Below are positions 35,872 to 44,934 of a stretch of DNA of 64,000 nucleotides, piece after piece (position 1 is the stretch's first letter; every line of letters starts with the position of its first letter). The stretch is from Sphingobacterium zeae (GTDB taxonomy: Bacteria; Bacteroidota; Bacteroidia; Sphingobacteriales; Sphingobacteriaceae): positions 620,001 to 684,000 of the forward strand of contig NZ_JAUTBA010000001.1 in the NCBI RefSeq assembly GCF_030818895.1, given 5' to 3'. A program made the translations under genes and the position numbers. A model generated the notes under the pieces. It was given only the letters and a program-made list of their open reading frames with translations. It did not search any database and had not been told where the DNA came from.

Positions 35872-36192
35872 ATGTGTGATACGAAGATACTAAGCCAAAG
35901 AGGGGATACCCATATCAGTGTTTGTCTCAAGTGTCAAACCTATTATATCTGGCAACAAAGTTTTGTACTAACATTTACAAAGAATAAGTTTGTTGATTTT
36001 TTGAACATGACACGAAGCACGGGTGATGAGCTCTTTTTTAGTTCTTTTCCGGACGGCGAATTTCGATTAATCATGAAGACACCCTATCCAGATATTGTAT
36101 TTTCTTTTGACGAAGAACAATGGCAAAATTTTCGAGACGCACTCCAAGAATCTTATTATATGAATGAGTTTTATGGAATGCTGAATAATTAA
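35872..36192 (+). CDS. Small conserved hypothetical protein (possibly DUF6686)
   Basis: A 106-residue soluble protein: MCDTKILSQRGDTHISVCLK with CLKCQTYYIWQQSFVLTF, then an acidic tail. The CxxC and an earlier Cys could bind a metal. It resembles the small Bacteroidota family I recall as DUF6686, but I am not certain. No signal peptide or membrane helix. It stands alone between the M3 peptidase terminator and dnaG. Function unknown. Confidence 0.6.
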   Translation: MCDTKILSQRGDTHISVCLKCQTYYIWQQSFVLTFTKNKFVDFLNMTRSTGDELFFSSFPDGEFRLIMKTPYPDIVFSFDEEQWQNFRDALQESYYMNEFYGMLNN

Positions 36193-36263
36193 GACAAAAA
36201 GTCCTGTTGCATCGCTTGTGTTTCATCTCTCTTTCCTTATGCGTTGACAACAGGCACAAACAA

Positions 36264-36312
36264 AACCCTCAGTTATACTTGCATAAGTTCATGCGGATAT
36301 ATCCTGAGGGTT
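36264..36312. repeat. Inverted repeat with inner hairpin upstream of dnaG
   Basis: AACCCTCAG (36264-36272) pairs with CTGAGGGTT (36304-36312); the 31-base interior contains GCAT-AAGTTC-ATGC. The full structure could be a terminator for the preceding small gene or a leader element for dnaG. No strong T-run on the plus strand. Confidence 0.4.
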
Positions 36313-36443
36313 CTTATTTATATCTATAATTCTTTGTATGTTTCCGAAGTATCAATTTTTAAGCAGATAGATGGTGCCATTCAATATAATGGCATAGCTT
36401 TTTAAAACATTTTTATCTAATTTTACATTAAAAAGCAAACGGT

Positions 36444-38447
36444 TTGATAAAGCAGGAAGTTATTGACAAGGTACTGGAAACAGCACGGATAGAAGAGGTG
36501 GTGGGCGACTTCGTTGATTTAAAGAAACGGGGGACGTCTTTGATAGGAAATTGCCCTTTTCATCATGAAAAGACACCGTCCTTTCACGTCTCTGTTTCGA
36601 AGGGTATCTATAAGTGTTTTGGATGTGGTGTTGGTGGAGATTCCCTTAAATTTGTGATGGAACTGGAAAAGTTTTCTTATCCGGAGGCCATCCGTTATTT
36701 AGCCGATAAATATTCGATTCAAATAGAAGAGGTTGAGCGTTCTCCTGCTCAGCTGGCAGCACAAGATAAAAGGGAAAGTCTGTATGTACTGAGTGCGTGG
36801 GCCGGTAAGTTTTTTGCCGAACAGCTCTGGAAAACTGAAATGGGGCAGGTCATTGGACTCAACTATTTTAAAGAGCGGGGCTACACTGAGGATATCATTA
36901 AAAAATTTGAATTGGGCTATTCGCCGGAGGAATGGACCGCATTGGTCGACAAGGCACAAGTAGCCGGCTTTCATGCCGATTATTTAGCAGCAAGTGGCTT
37001 GGCCATTGAACGTGACGATAAATCATTATATGACCGATTTCGTGGTCGGGTTATGTTTCCTATACATAACTTGACGGGGCGCATCATTGGCTTCGGGGGG
37101 CGGACGCTAAAGACCGATAAAAAGATTGCCAAATATGTAAATTCTCCGGAAAGCGAAATCTACCATAAATCAGATGTTCTATATGGATTGAATTTTGCAA
37201 AAAAGGCAATTATGGAGGAGGATAATTGCTATTTGGTAGAAGGCTATGCAGACGTTCTTTCTGTCCATCAAGCTGGAGTAGAAAATGTTGTTTCCTCCTC
37301 TGGAACGTCATTGACAACCGGTCAGATCAAGCTTATTTCTAGGTTTACAAAAAATGTGACCATTCTTTATGACGGAGATGAAGCGGGTATTAAAGCTTCT
37401 CTACGCGGTACAGATATGCTGCTCGAGGAAGGTTTAAACGTCAAGGTATTGCTTTTTCCTGATGGCAATGACCCCGATTCTTACGTGCAGAAGTTTGGTG
37501 CTGCAGCCTTTAAGGATTATGTGAAATCCAAGCAGCAGGACTTTATCTTTTACAAAACTAATATTCTACTTCGCGATGCCAATGATGACCCAATAAAGAG
37601 GGCTGAGGTAATTCGTGATGTGGTCGAAAGTATTGCATTGATTCCAGATGAGATTAAGGTCTCTGTTTTTATTCGGGAATGTAGCAGCCTTTTGGATATC
37701 GAAGAACGGATTTTATTGGCCGAGCTCAATAAAATACGGCTAAATCGGGCAAGAAAAGCAGATAAGGATGCAGCACGGAAACCTCAAAGCTCACTGCCAA
37801 ACGCCGGCGTGTCGCATGTTGGAATGGATGGTCCGCCTCCGGATTTCTTTATGACTGACGATGAGCGAGGCGGAGTTGCCCCTATGGAGTCCATTGAGCA
37901 GCCGGCACAGCTGACATCGGAAATTCTCCAGGAACGTGAGATTGTACGTATCTTAATCAACTATGGTGACTATCTAGCTACTTGGGAAGGCGATGGAGAT
38001 ATTCCTGTAGCAGGCGTATTATTGGGAAATATAAGCGACATTGAGTTTAAAGACAAAGCCGCAGCCTATATTTTGAAAGTGTATCGAGAGGCTGCAGCAA
38101 AGTACGAGATTCCTGATGCCAAGCAGTTCTATTCCAACCCGGATCCGTCAATCTCGGATTTGGCAATTAATAGTGTTGCCAGTAAATATTCGCTCAGTGA
38201 AAATTGGAACGACGATAAGCGTAAAATTTATGTAACGCAAGAATATGAGCATTTAAAACCGCTTGTTGTTACGGCGATCTATCGAATTAAAAAACGTAAA
38301 ATTGAAACCGAAATGCATCATATTCGTGAAGAGATGAAACACGAAAAAGATGAGGCAAATTTGGAAGTCCTTATTTTTAAATATCAGAAGCTAAAAGAAG
38401 CTGAAAGGTTGTTGGGTGGGTTTCTGGGAAATACTATTGTAAAGTGA
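36444..38447 (+). CDS. dnaG: DNA primase
   Basis: A 667-residue DnaG. The N-terminal CHC2 zinc finger has Cys37, His40, Cys58 and Cys61 (CPFHHEKTPSFH, KCFGCGVGG). The Toprim core shows GRVMFPIHNLTGRIIGFGGR, LVEGYADVLS and YDGDEAG. A Pro/Gly-rich linker and a DnaB-binding-type C-terminal domain follow. The start is a TTG at 36444: an in-frame stop at 36429-36431 excludes anything farther upstream, no ATG lies between, and MIKQEVIDKVLE is the natural start. yraN follows 9 bases later. Confidence 0.94.
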   Translation: MIKQEVIDKVLETARIEEVVGDFVDLKKRGTSLIGNCPFHHEKTPSFHVSVSKGIYKCFGCGVGGDSLKFVMELEKFSYPEAIRYLADKYSIQIEEVERSPAQLAAQDKRESLYVLSAWAGKFFAEQLWKTEMGQVIGLNYFKERGYTEDIIKKFELGYSPEEWTALVDKAQVAGFHADYLAASGLAIERDDKSLYDRFRGRVMFPIHNLTGRIIGFGGRTLKTDKKIAKYVNSPESEIYHKSDVLYGLNFAKKAIMEEDNCYLVEGYADVLSVHQAGVENVVSSSGTSLTTGQIKLISRFTKNVTILYDGDEAGIKASLRGTDMLLEEGLNVKVLLFPDGNDPDSYVQKFGAAAFKDYVKSKQQDFIFYKTNILLRDANDDPIKRAEVIRDVVESIALIPDEIKVSVFIRECSSLLDIEERILLAELNKIRLNRARKADKDAARKPQSSLPNAGVSHVGMDGPPPDFFMTDDERGGVAPMESIEQPAQLTSEILQEREIVRILINYGDYLATWEGDGDIPVAGVLLGNISDIEFKDKAAAYILKVYREAAAKYEIPDAKQFYSNPDPSISDLAINSVASKYSLSENWNDDKRKIYVTQEYEHLKPLVVTAIYRIKKRKIETEMHHIREEMKHEKDEANLEVLIFKYQKLKEAERLLGGFLGNTIVK

Positions 38448-38456
38448 TCAACTGTT

Positions 38457-38813
38457 ATGGCCAAGCATCTTGAAACGGGCAACTGGGGTGAACAAATGGC
38501 GATGGAATACCTCGTAGAGAAAGGCTATAAAATAGTGTTAAGAAATTGGCGATTTAAGAATTTAGAGGTAGATTTGATCGTGAGGGACAAGGATACACTT
38601 GTATTTGTTGAAGTTAAAACACGGTCGGGAACTGATTTCGGCGAACCTTACGAATTTGTAGATGTAAAAAAGCAACGTCGACTGATTCGTGCTGCCCAGG
38701 CTTATATCCTTAAAACCCATTACACCGGTGAGCTTCGATTTGATGTTGTCTCCATAACGAGAGCCCCCAAAGTTGAACTCAATTATATCAAAGATGCGTT
38801 TTGGGATAGTTGA
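38457..38813 (+). CDS. YraN/UPF0102 endonuclease-like protein
   Basis: A 118-residue protein of the UPF0102 family, a restriction-endonuclease-like fold. The motif GNWGEQMAMEYLVEKGYKI leads to the catalytic-like E-(x)n-D-L-I...E-V-K core: NLEVDLIVRDKDTLVFVEVK. The cellular role is not established. It begins 9 bases after dnaG and is probably co-transcribed. Confidence 0.9.
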   Translation: MAKHLETGNWGEQMAMEYLVEKGYKIVLRNWRFKNLEVDLIVRDKDTLVFVEVKTRSGTDFGEPYEFVDVKKQRRLIRAAQAYILKTHYTGELRFDVVSITRAPKVELNYIKDAFWDS

Positions 38814-38843
38814 TAATACGTACTTATAAATAACTATACATAG

Positions 38844-39872
38844 ATGAGAAAAATCACTTATTTTATGGCAATTGCAGCACTTGCTTTTGCTTCTTGTAAG
38901 TCAAAAAAATCCAGTTTGGAATTTGCGTCTCCTGGAGCAAATCAAGCTGTTTTAAAAGGTGCTCAAGTGCAATTGAAACTGAAATTTGAATCAGTGACAA
39001 TGGACTCTGTAGCTTATTTTGTAGATAATAAACATGTGGGCTCATCAACCGACACCACGGCGATTACCGTAGATACAAAGGACATGGCTTATGGTACACG
39101 GAATATTTCCGCTTTGGTATACAACGCCGGAAAACCTGATTCTGTTTCCAGTACCTTTTACGTTGTACCCGCAAGCGCAAAAAACTATGGTTTTGAGGTA
39201 GTGAACAAATATCCGCACGATACGACAGCATTTACACAAGGTCTACAGTTTGCAGATGGTGTTCTCTATGAATCGAATGGGCGCTATGGCGAGTCTAACC
39301 TGAGAAAAGTTGATCTAAAAACAGGTAAAGTACTGAAAGAGATTAAATTTGATGAAAAGACATTCGCTGAAGGAATGACCTTGGTTGGTAATAAGTTATT
39401 TATGTTAACTTGGCAACAAGGAGAAGGCTATGTCTTTGATAAAAACTCTTTTGTAAAGGAAAGTTCCTTTAAATATGAAAATAGTAAGGAAGGTTGGGGT
39501 CTAACCTACGATGGTCAGCACTTGATTAAATCTGATGGCTCCAATAAGCTATACTTTTTAGATGCAACAACCGGTAAGGAGTTGAATGCTATCGGAGTTT
39601 ACGACGAAGCCGGCCCAGTGGATGAACTTAACGAACTGGAGTATATAGACGGCAAAGTCTATGCAAATGTCTATCAGAAAGATGTTATTGTTATCATCAA
39701 CCCACAAACAGGAGCAGTAGAGGAGCGGATTAATTTGGTGGGCATTTATGAGCATACGTCTGCTTACGATAATGAATTGAATGGCATCGCTTATGATGAG
39801 GTGGGCAAACGCCTATTTGTAACAGGTAAGCTATGGGATACGTTGTATGAAATCAAAACCGTTGAAAAATAG
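38844..39872 (+). CDS. Glutaminyl-peptide cyclotransferase lipoprotein
   Basis: A 342-residue glutamine cyclotransferase (beta-propeller type), which cyclises N-terminal Gln to pyroglutamate. The start MRKITYFMAIAALAFASCKS is a lipoprotein signal with Cys at the lipobox. Residues about 25-105 are an Ig-like extension; the propeller (about 110-340) has HDTTAFTQGLQFADGVLYES, GRYGESNLR and NELEYIDGKVYANVY. It acts in the periplasm and probably modifies exported proteins. Ends at a clear terminator. Confidence 0.88.
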   Translation: MRKITYFMAIAALAFASCKSKKSSLEFASPGANQAVLKGAQVQLKLKFESVTMDSVAYFVDNKHVGSSTDTTAITVDTKDMAYGTRNISALVYNAGKPDSVSSTFYVVPASAKNYGFEVVNKYPHDTTAFTQGLQFADGVLYESNGRYGESNLRKVDLKTGKVLKEIKFDEKTFAEGMTLVGNKLFMLTWQQGEGYVFDKNSFVKESSFKYENSKEGWGLTYDGQHLIKSDGSNKLYFLDATTGKELNAIGVYDEAGPVDELNELEYIDGKVYANVYQKDVIVIINPQTGAVEERINLVGIYEHTSAYDNELNGIAYDEVGKRLFVTGKLWDTLYEIKTVEK

Positions 39873-39954
39873 CGTTCCAACAATATACTTTCCTCATAAA
39901 CATCATGTGATGCAATCAATTTATAAAAACGGAATGGAGGTGTGGTTTTAATAA

Positions 39955-40000
39955 AAGTGAAAGGGGTTATCCAAATGGCATTTGATAACCCCTTTTACTT
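39955..40000 (+). terminator. Terminator of the glutamine cyclotransferase gene
   Basis: A 17-bp stem with one G-U pair (AAGTGAAAGGGGTTATC / GATAACCCCTTTTACTT) and a loop of about 12 nt, 83 bases after the stop. Confidence 0.65.
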
Positions 40001-40099
40001 CGAGAAGTTTTGCATTCACCATTTGATATATGCATTCCCCTAAAAAGTCGTCTATATACCACTTGATAGGTAAAGCTAATGTAAAAACGTACCGACATT

Positions 40100-40134
40100 A
40101 AAAAAGGAATGCAGATAGACCACATTCCTTTTTT
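40100..40134 (-). terminator. Terminator of the kelch gene
   Basis: Perfect 12-bp stem AAAAAAGGAATG / CATTCCTTTTTT with an 11-nt loop, 22 bases beyond the kelch gene stop on the minus strand. Confidence 0.8.
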
Positions 40135-40155
40135 CTTTTGATTCCTAATTATTTA

Positions 40156-41179
40156 CTAGTACACAGGTGTAAACATCCATGTGTCGTCAAGTGGATTTGT
40201 ACCATTTAATCCGGTAGAGATAAATCCATTTGAACCAATAGCAAAGCTGATTGCGTTATACCTTGCGGAGCCAGCTAAAGCAGTATTTTCTGTCGTCCAA
40301 TAATCTCCACTTGCTACATATTTATATGTTGTGTTTTGAGCAACAGAGTTCTTCAATCCACCTACTAAAAATCCATTGCCACCAATCGCAAATGTAGAAG
40401 CATTAGAACGCGTCAAATCGTATGAATAAGTTCCGTCCGAACGTTTAAGTGAATTTTTAGTAATCCATCCGCTTTTGCCATCGAATTGGCGAAGAGCTTC
40501 TCCATAACCATAAGAAGAAACACCACCACCTACGTAAGCTACGTTATTGATTACAAAAGCAAATGCACCAGTTACTTTATTAGGAAAAGTAACAGCATCA
40601 ATTTCTGTCCATACGTTTGTTGCTGGATTATACTCAAAAAATCTATTTTCATTTTTTGAACCACCCTGCGTACCATTTGTGGCACCAGTACCTACATATC
40701 CTTTTCCACCTACCGAAAAAGCAACTGCACCATTTAATGCGATTGGTAAATCAGCTATTTTCTTCCATGTTTCTGTTGCGGAGTCAAATGAATAAAAATC
40801 ACTTAAAGCGTTTGTACCATCATCAGTTCCGCTACCGACATAGCCAATTTTTCCTATAGAGAACCCCACTGCGCCACTTCTTGCGATACCCGGGAAATTA
40901 GACGAAGTTGGAAGAGATATCCATGATTTTTTATCTGCGTCAAATTTTTGCACATCAACTGCTCTAACCTTATTGTTGATTAATCCAGTCGTTGCATAAT
41001 ACCTTATTATCGATCACGAAACTCGCAGCACCAGATCTAGGATCACCACTAAATGCTGCTTGAGCAGACCACTCTGTAGTTTTGTCGGTTTCATCGTTGT
41101 TATCTTTTTTACAAGAAGAAAAAGATGAAACGGTCAATACAAGAGCTGATAGAATGAGTAGCCAATTTTTCTTGTTCAT
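40156..41179 (-). pseudogene. Kelch-repeat beta-propeller lipoprotein, frameshifted
   Basis: Two frames make one gene. The first (41179-40970) encodes a lipoprotein signal (LVLTVSSFSSCKKD) and the first blade up to SFVIDNKV, then shifts into LCNDWINQQ and stops. The second, read from about 41003 to 40156, continues with YYATTGLINNKVRAVDVQKF and five more kelch blades (GFSIGKIGYVGSG, AFSVGGKGYVGTG, AFVINNVAYVGGG, TFAIGGNGFLVGG, SFAIGSNGFISTG). Restoring two bases (TA) at about 41000-41004 gives an uninterrupted protein of about 340 residues. It lies 3 bases after the DUF4270 gene, so the pair is co-transcribed; the role is unknown. Confidence 0.75.
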
Positions 41180-41182
41180 AAA

Positions 41183-42544
41183 TTATTGAAATTTAGTATA
41201 AAGGATGTTTAATTTAATTTTTGGTTCATTACCCTGTTTGGACAAGATCAATCTGTCGCCTGTTGCAAAAAGATTCTGCAACGGTAGAGATACGTATAAC
41301 GACGTATTTTTATAAGTTGTCTTAAATCTGGTTAAATATTCAATCAAATTAAAAGTATATTTACCATAATTTGTATTGTCGGAGACAGCAACTGCTTGTT
41401 GAACTTCATTAGGATTACCGAAAGGTGGATGCAGTAGACCAATTGGGTTACCTAAACTATTTGCAATCATGAGTACCAAACTTCTTGGTTGCGCAAAATT
41501 CGTTTGAGCGCTATTTTCTGCCTCAATGACTAATTCAGCTTTATTGATTGCAATCGTCGGATCATTCACTAACTGTAGTAACGTAGGAAATTCTATTTTT
41601 GCTACAACACCTGTAGATCCTTCTATAAAGGTATAACCATCTGTTTGGCCGCTAGCTATCTCCGGGTTTGATAAAGTCATTGAAGCAAACTTGGTTGCTG
41701 AACGATCCGCTTCAACATGATTATACTGAAAACCTCTATTATCAATGTTAAAATATTGTTTCCCTGAAGTCTTTGCGCCCTGCGCATTCATGAAGGAGTA
41801 ATGTACCTGTAGATAAATTGTATCTTTAAGTCCGATCATTGTTGTGTTCCCTGCATCAGGAACGAGCGCTAAACCTTTAAAATATTCTTGAAAACTTGAA
41901 CTAGTAGAAACTCTATTATCTTTATTTTTGATCAGTGAAAACAATTCATTACTGATCATATCGTTGAATCTAAAATGAAGTGAATCAATCGATCTAACAC
42001 GGGGTCTGAAAGAAATTTCCGCTAGATTATTAGTCTCGTAAGCAAATTTTTTCGTGCTTGCAATACTTAGTGAAGGCAGATAATAAGGACGCTCATAAAT
42101 AGGTTTAGTAGGGTCGAGCTGAGTTTGCGTGATATCTTCCGAAACACGGTGAACCGAAATTTTTTGCATTTGAGTCGTATCACCATAATAATATTTGTTG
42201 AGCGGCATCACCAATGAAACAGAATCCAGTACCGCATCATCCGGTAAGGTAGCACTGTTAATCGTACCGATTCCCAAACGCATATAAGAAGTCGATTTCA
42301 CGCTTCCTGTGACATCATTTTTATTGTTCCCGACTAAAATCATCCCGGTAGCAGACGATGGGACGATATTCAATTGATAAGTAGAAACTTTGACGGAAAC
42401 GCTATCAATAGGTACTAAGCCGATTGTTTCATTTCTCGAACTATCCAAGGAGAGTGAAACGTCTTTATTACAACCAACAAAAGCGGCCAATGTAAAAAGT
42501 GGAAGTAAAAATTGTATACTACGTCTCTTAAAGTCTTTAATCAT
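41183..42544 (-). CDS. DUF4270 lipoprotein
   Basis: A 453-residue surface lipoprotein of the DUF4270 family. The signal peptide from MIKDFKRRSIQF ends in LAAFVGCNKD, giving Cys as first mature residue. The rest is beta-rich (DDAVLDSVSLVMPLNKYYYG, FQYNHVEADRSA). The frame extends to a TTG at 42565, but that codon is part of a TACTTTTG promoter box, so the ATG at 42544 is chosen. Family function is unknown. It is the first gene of a two-gene unit with the kelch lipoprotein. Confidence 0.85.
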   Translation of the reverse strand: MIKDFKRRSIQFLLPLFTLAAFVGCNKDVSLSLDSSRNETIGLVPIDSVSVKVSTYQLNIVPSSATGMILVGNNKNDVTGSVKSTSYMRLGIGTINSATLPDDAVLDSVSLVMPLNKYYYGDTTQMQKISVHRVSEDITQTQLDPTKPIYERPYYLPSLSIASTKKFAYETNNLAEISFRPRVRSIDSLHFRFNDMISNELFSLIKNKDNRVSTSSSFQEYFKGLALVPDAGNTTMIGLKDTIYLQVHYSFMNAQGAKTSGKQYFNIDNRGFQYNHVEADRSATKFASMTLSNPEIASGQTDGYTFIEGSTGVVAKIEFPTLLQLVNDPTIAINKAELVIEAENSAQTNFAQPRSLVLMIANSLGNPIGLLHPPFGNPNEVQQAVAVSDNTNYGKYTFNLIEYLTRFKTTYKNTSLYVSLPLQNLFATGDRLILSKQGNEPKIKLNILYTKFQ

Positions 42545-42562
42545 ATTAATTTTTGAATAGTG

Positions 42563-42570
42563 CAAAAGTA
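42563..42570 (-). promoter_or_regulatory. -7 element of the DUF4270-kelch unit (TACTTTTG)
   Basis: Minus-strand TACTTTTG fits TAnnTTTG and ends 18 bases before the ATG at 42544. No -33 TTG at normal spacing. Confidence 0.45.
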
Positions 42571-42647
42571 ATCAATGACAACTGTTAATCAGTGTTATAT
42601 TTTGTTAAATATGGTTAATTACCACAGCGATTGCAAATCTAGTAATT

Positions 42648-42655
42648 TAAATTTG
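42648..42655 (+). promoter_or_regulatory. Putative -7 element of the histidine kinase gene (TAAATTTG)
   Basis: TAAATTTG matches the consensus and ends 8 bases before the ATG at 42664, implying an almost leaderless mRNA. The nearest TTG upstream (42631-42633) is spaced only 14 bases. Confidence 0.35.
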
Positions 42656-42663
42656 TTTTAGTT

Positions 42664-44097
42664 ATGGGTAGAAGATTTAAATTACTGATCAGTTTGATCG
42701 TTTTAATCGGGGTAGGAATTACTGTAGTTCTGGGGATTTGGCTCTATGGAAGTTATACCAATCGGCGGGATCTATTTCTATCCACAGCTGAGCGTTCACT
42801 ATTCAACGCAGTTCAGGAGGCGTACCAGGCTCGCAATGGAGACCGGCAATTGGATGGGCGGGAGGCTGATCGGAATCGCCTCCTACAAGATGTAAAACGA
42901 GAGCTTTCGGGATTATTGCCCGCTTCAGAGCTCGATAGGGCTTTACAACGAGTAAATGCCGAACGGCCTAAAAACGAGCATTTTGAGCGTGAGAGCCACA
43001 ACAGACGAGAAAAAATATTTCCTAAAGATCGCGAAGGACAGGGTGCAATCATTCCGCCCTTTTTGTTCCGTGACTTTGATATGAATACAGCTAATCTCAA
43101 TTTGATCGAAAGAAAATTCAAAGAATCTTTAAACAATAAGAGCATATCAGTGCCATTTGAAATGGCTATTGTTACGATTCCTCATGATCAAATCAAAGAC
43201 GTGCGCCGCAAGTACCGTGAAGCAAATCTCGCTTGGACTAGGCCGATGATGGTCAATCCGCAAAAAAATGAATTTCTTGTTATCAAATTTCAGGAGGATT
43301 GGAAGTATCTCTTGTATAGCTTGAGCTGGCAGCTACTCATCTCGTTGCTATTGATAGGGCTGCTGCTGGGCACATTCTTCTATCTGATGAAAACGATTCT
43401 AAACCAAAATAAAATGGCCGAGCTCCGTAAGAATTTTGTCGACAACATGACACATGAGCTTAAAACACCAGTGTCTACAGTCATGGCAGCCATAGAAGCT
43501 ATACAAATGTATGGTGTAAAGGATGATAAGGAAAAGATGAATCGGTATCTGGATATTTCTAAAAGAGAGCTGGAACATCTGTCCAATATGATCGAAAAGG
43601 TTCTTCAGATGGATATTGATGCCAACAGGGGGATTGTTTTACAACGTTCGGATTTCGATCTTGTCGCCATGGTGGAAGGAGCTATTCAAGTTGCCCAACT
43701 GAATAAAGCCAAAAAAGTGGATTTTAACCTTATTACGATACCGGATAAGATCATGATCAATGGCGATGAAGCCCATTTAAAAAATGTGGTCAATAATTTG
43801 CTTGAAAATGCGATAAAATATGCTGGACAGGAAGTTTATATTGAGGTGGAAGTAAAGGAAATGAAGGAAAATGCCCATATTCGTATTACAGATAATGGCA
43901 AAGGGATTAGCTCCGAATACCATAATCAGATTTTTGATATGTTTTTTCGGGTCCCGTCCGGTAATCTACACGATGTAAAAGGATTTGGTTTGGGCCTTGC
44001 CTATGTCAAGCAGGTGGTAAAAAGACACGATGGGAAAATTACTGTCGAAAGTGAGCTTAGCAAAGGAAGTACCTTTCGTATTCTTTTACCTCATTAA
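42664..44097 (+). CDS. Sensor histidine kinase
   Basis: A 477-residue membrane sensor kinase. Two transmembrane helices (about 7-28 and 217-243) bound a periplasmic domain of about 190 residues rich in Arg and Glu. The HisKA motif FVDNMTHELKTP has His264. The ATPase domain shows NLLENAIKYA, ITDNGKGIS and FGLGLAYV. There is no HAMP domain between helix 2 and HisKA. The response regulator follows after a 121-base gap. The signal is unknown; arrangement resembles RprX-type Bacteroidota kinases. Confidence 0.92.
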   Translation: MGRRFKLLISLIVLIGVGITVVLGIWLYGSYTNRRDLFLSTAERSLFNAVQEAYQARNGDRQLDGREADRNRLLQDVKRELSGLLPASELDRALQRVNAERPKNEHFERESHNRREKIFPKDREGQGAIIPPFLFRDFDMNTANLNLIERKFKESLNNKSISVPFEMAIVTIPHDQIKDVRRKYREANLAWTRPMMVNPQKNEFLVIKFQEDWKYLLYSLSWQLLISLLLIGLLLGTFFYLMKTILNQNKMAELRKNFVDNMTHELKTPVSTVMAAIEAIQMYGVKDDKEKMNRYLDISKRELEHLSNMIEKVLQMDIDANRGIVLQRSDFDLVAMVEGAIQVAQLNKAKKVDFNLITIPDKIMINGDEAHLKNVVNNLLENAIKYAGQEVYIEVEVKEMKENAHIRITDNGKGISSEYHNQIFDMFFRVPSGNLHDVKGFGLGLAYVKQVVKRHDGKITVESELSKGSTFRILLPH

Positions 44098-44218
44098 TAA
44101 ATAGTGATATATACGTCTGAAAGCAAATGCCATTATATAGTGAGTTGTTAACAAGTGAATTTCACCAAATGGTTTTTGAAACGAGGAAAAAATATATTTT
44201 AATTGGATCATTTACGCT

Positions 44219-44893
44219 ATGATTGAAATTTTATATGTAGAAGATGAGCCGAGTCTCGGAATGATCGTTGCCGATAGCCTAGAAGCAAATGGGTTCCATG
44301 TCACCCATTGCAGCAATGGGCACGAAGCCCTGGAAGCATTTACAGCGACTCGGCCAGATATTTTGGTTGTTGATGTGATGATGCCAGTCATGGATGGCTT
44401 TACATTGGCAACAAAGATAAGGGAATCAGATACCCAAATACCCATTATATTTTTGACCGCCAAAGTGCAGACAGAGGATGTTGTGAAGGGATTTCGTCTG
44501 GGCGGAGACGATTACGTCAAAAAACCATTTAAGATCGAAGAATTGGTTGTGCGGATAGAGTCCCTATTAAAAAATAGCCCCAAAATGCTGTTCGGCCAAA
44601 AGCTGATGATAGGAGACTATAGCCTCGATAGCCTAAAACATCAGTTGACCTATCAAAGTGAGGTGCTTAAGCTGTCTTTCCGCGAAAGTGAACTGCTGCG
44701 GAAGTTATACGAACAAAAAGATAAGGTCATCCCACGCGAGGATATCATGCGGGCCTATTGGAGCCATGATAAGTATTTTACAGGACGTAGCCTGGACGTG
44801 TTTATCAGCCGGATACGAAAATACCTCAGTCAGGATGAACGGATCAAGATTATCAATGTCAGGGGAGTGGGATATATGCTTACCGTTGATTGA
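44219..44893 (+). CDS. OmpR-family response regulator
   Basis: A 224-residue regulator. The receiver domain has YVEDEPSLG, phosphoacceptor Asp52 in ILVVDVMMP, the FLTAK switch and DYVKKPF. The C-terminal winged helix (about 125-222) includes LSFRESELLRKLYEQKDKVI and GRSLDVFISRIRKYL. It is probably the partner of the upstream kinase, though the 121-base gap leaves room for a separate promoter. Targets are unknown; the divergent-end neighbour is the large barrel protein gene. Confidence 0.93.
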   Translation: MIEILYVEDEPSLGMIVADSLEANGFHVTHCSNGHEALEAFTATRPDILVVDVMMPVMDGFTLATKIRESDTQIPIIFLTAKVQTEDVVKGFRLGGDDYVKKPFKIEELVVRIESLLKNSPKMLFGQKLMIGDYSLDSLKHQLTYQSEVLKLSFRESELLRKLYEQKDKVIPREDIMRAYWSHDKYFTGRSLDVFISRIRKYLSQDERIKIINVRGVGYMLTVD

Positions 44894-44934
44894 TCGAAGT
44901 GTTCCACGTGGATTGATCTAATGGGCATTTTAGG

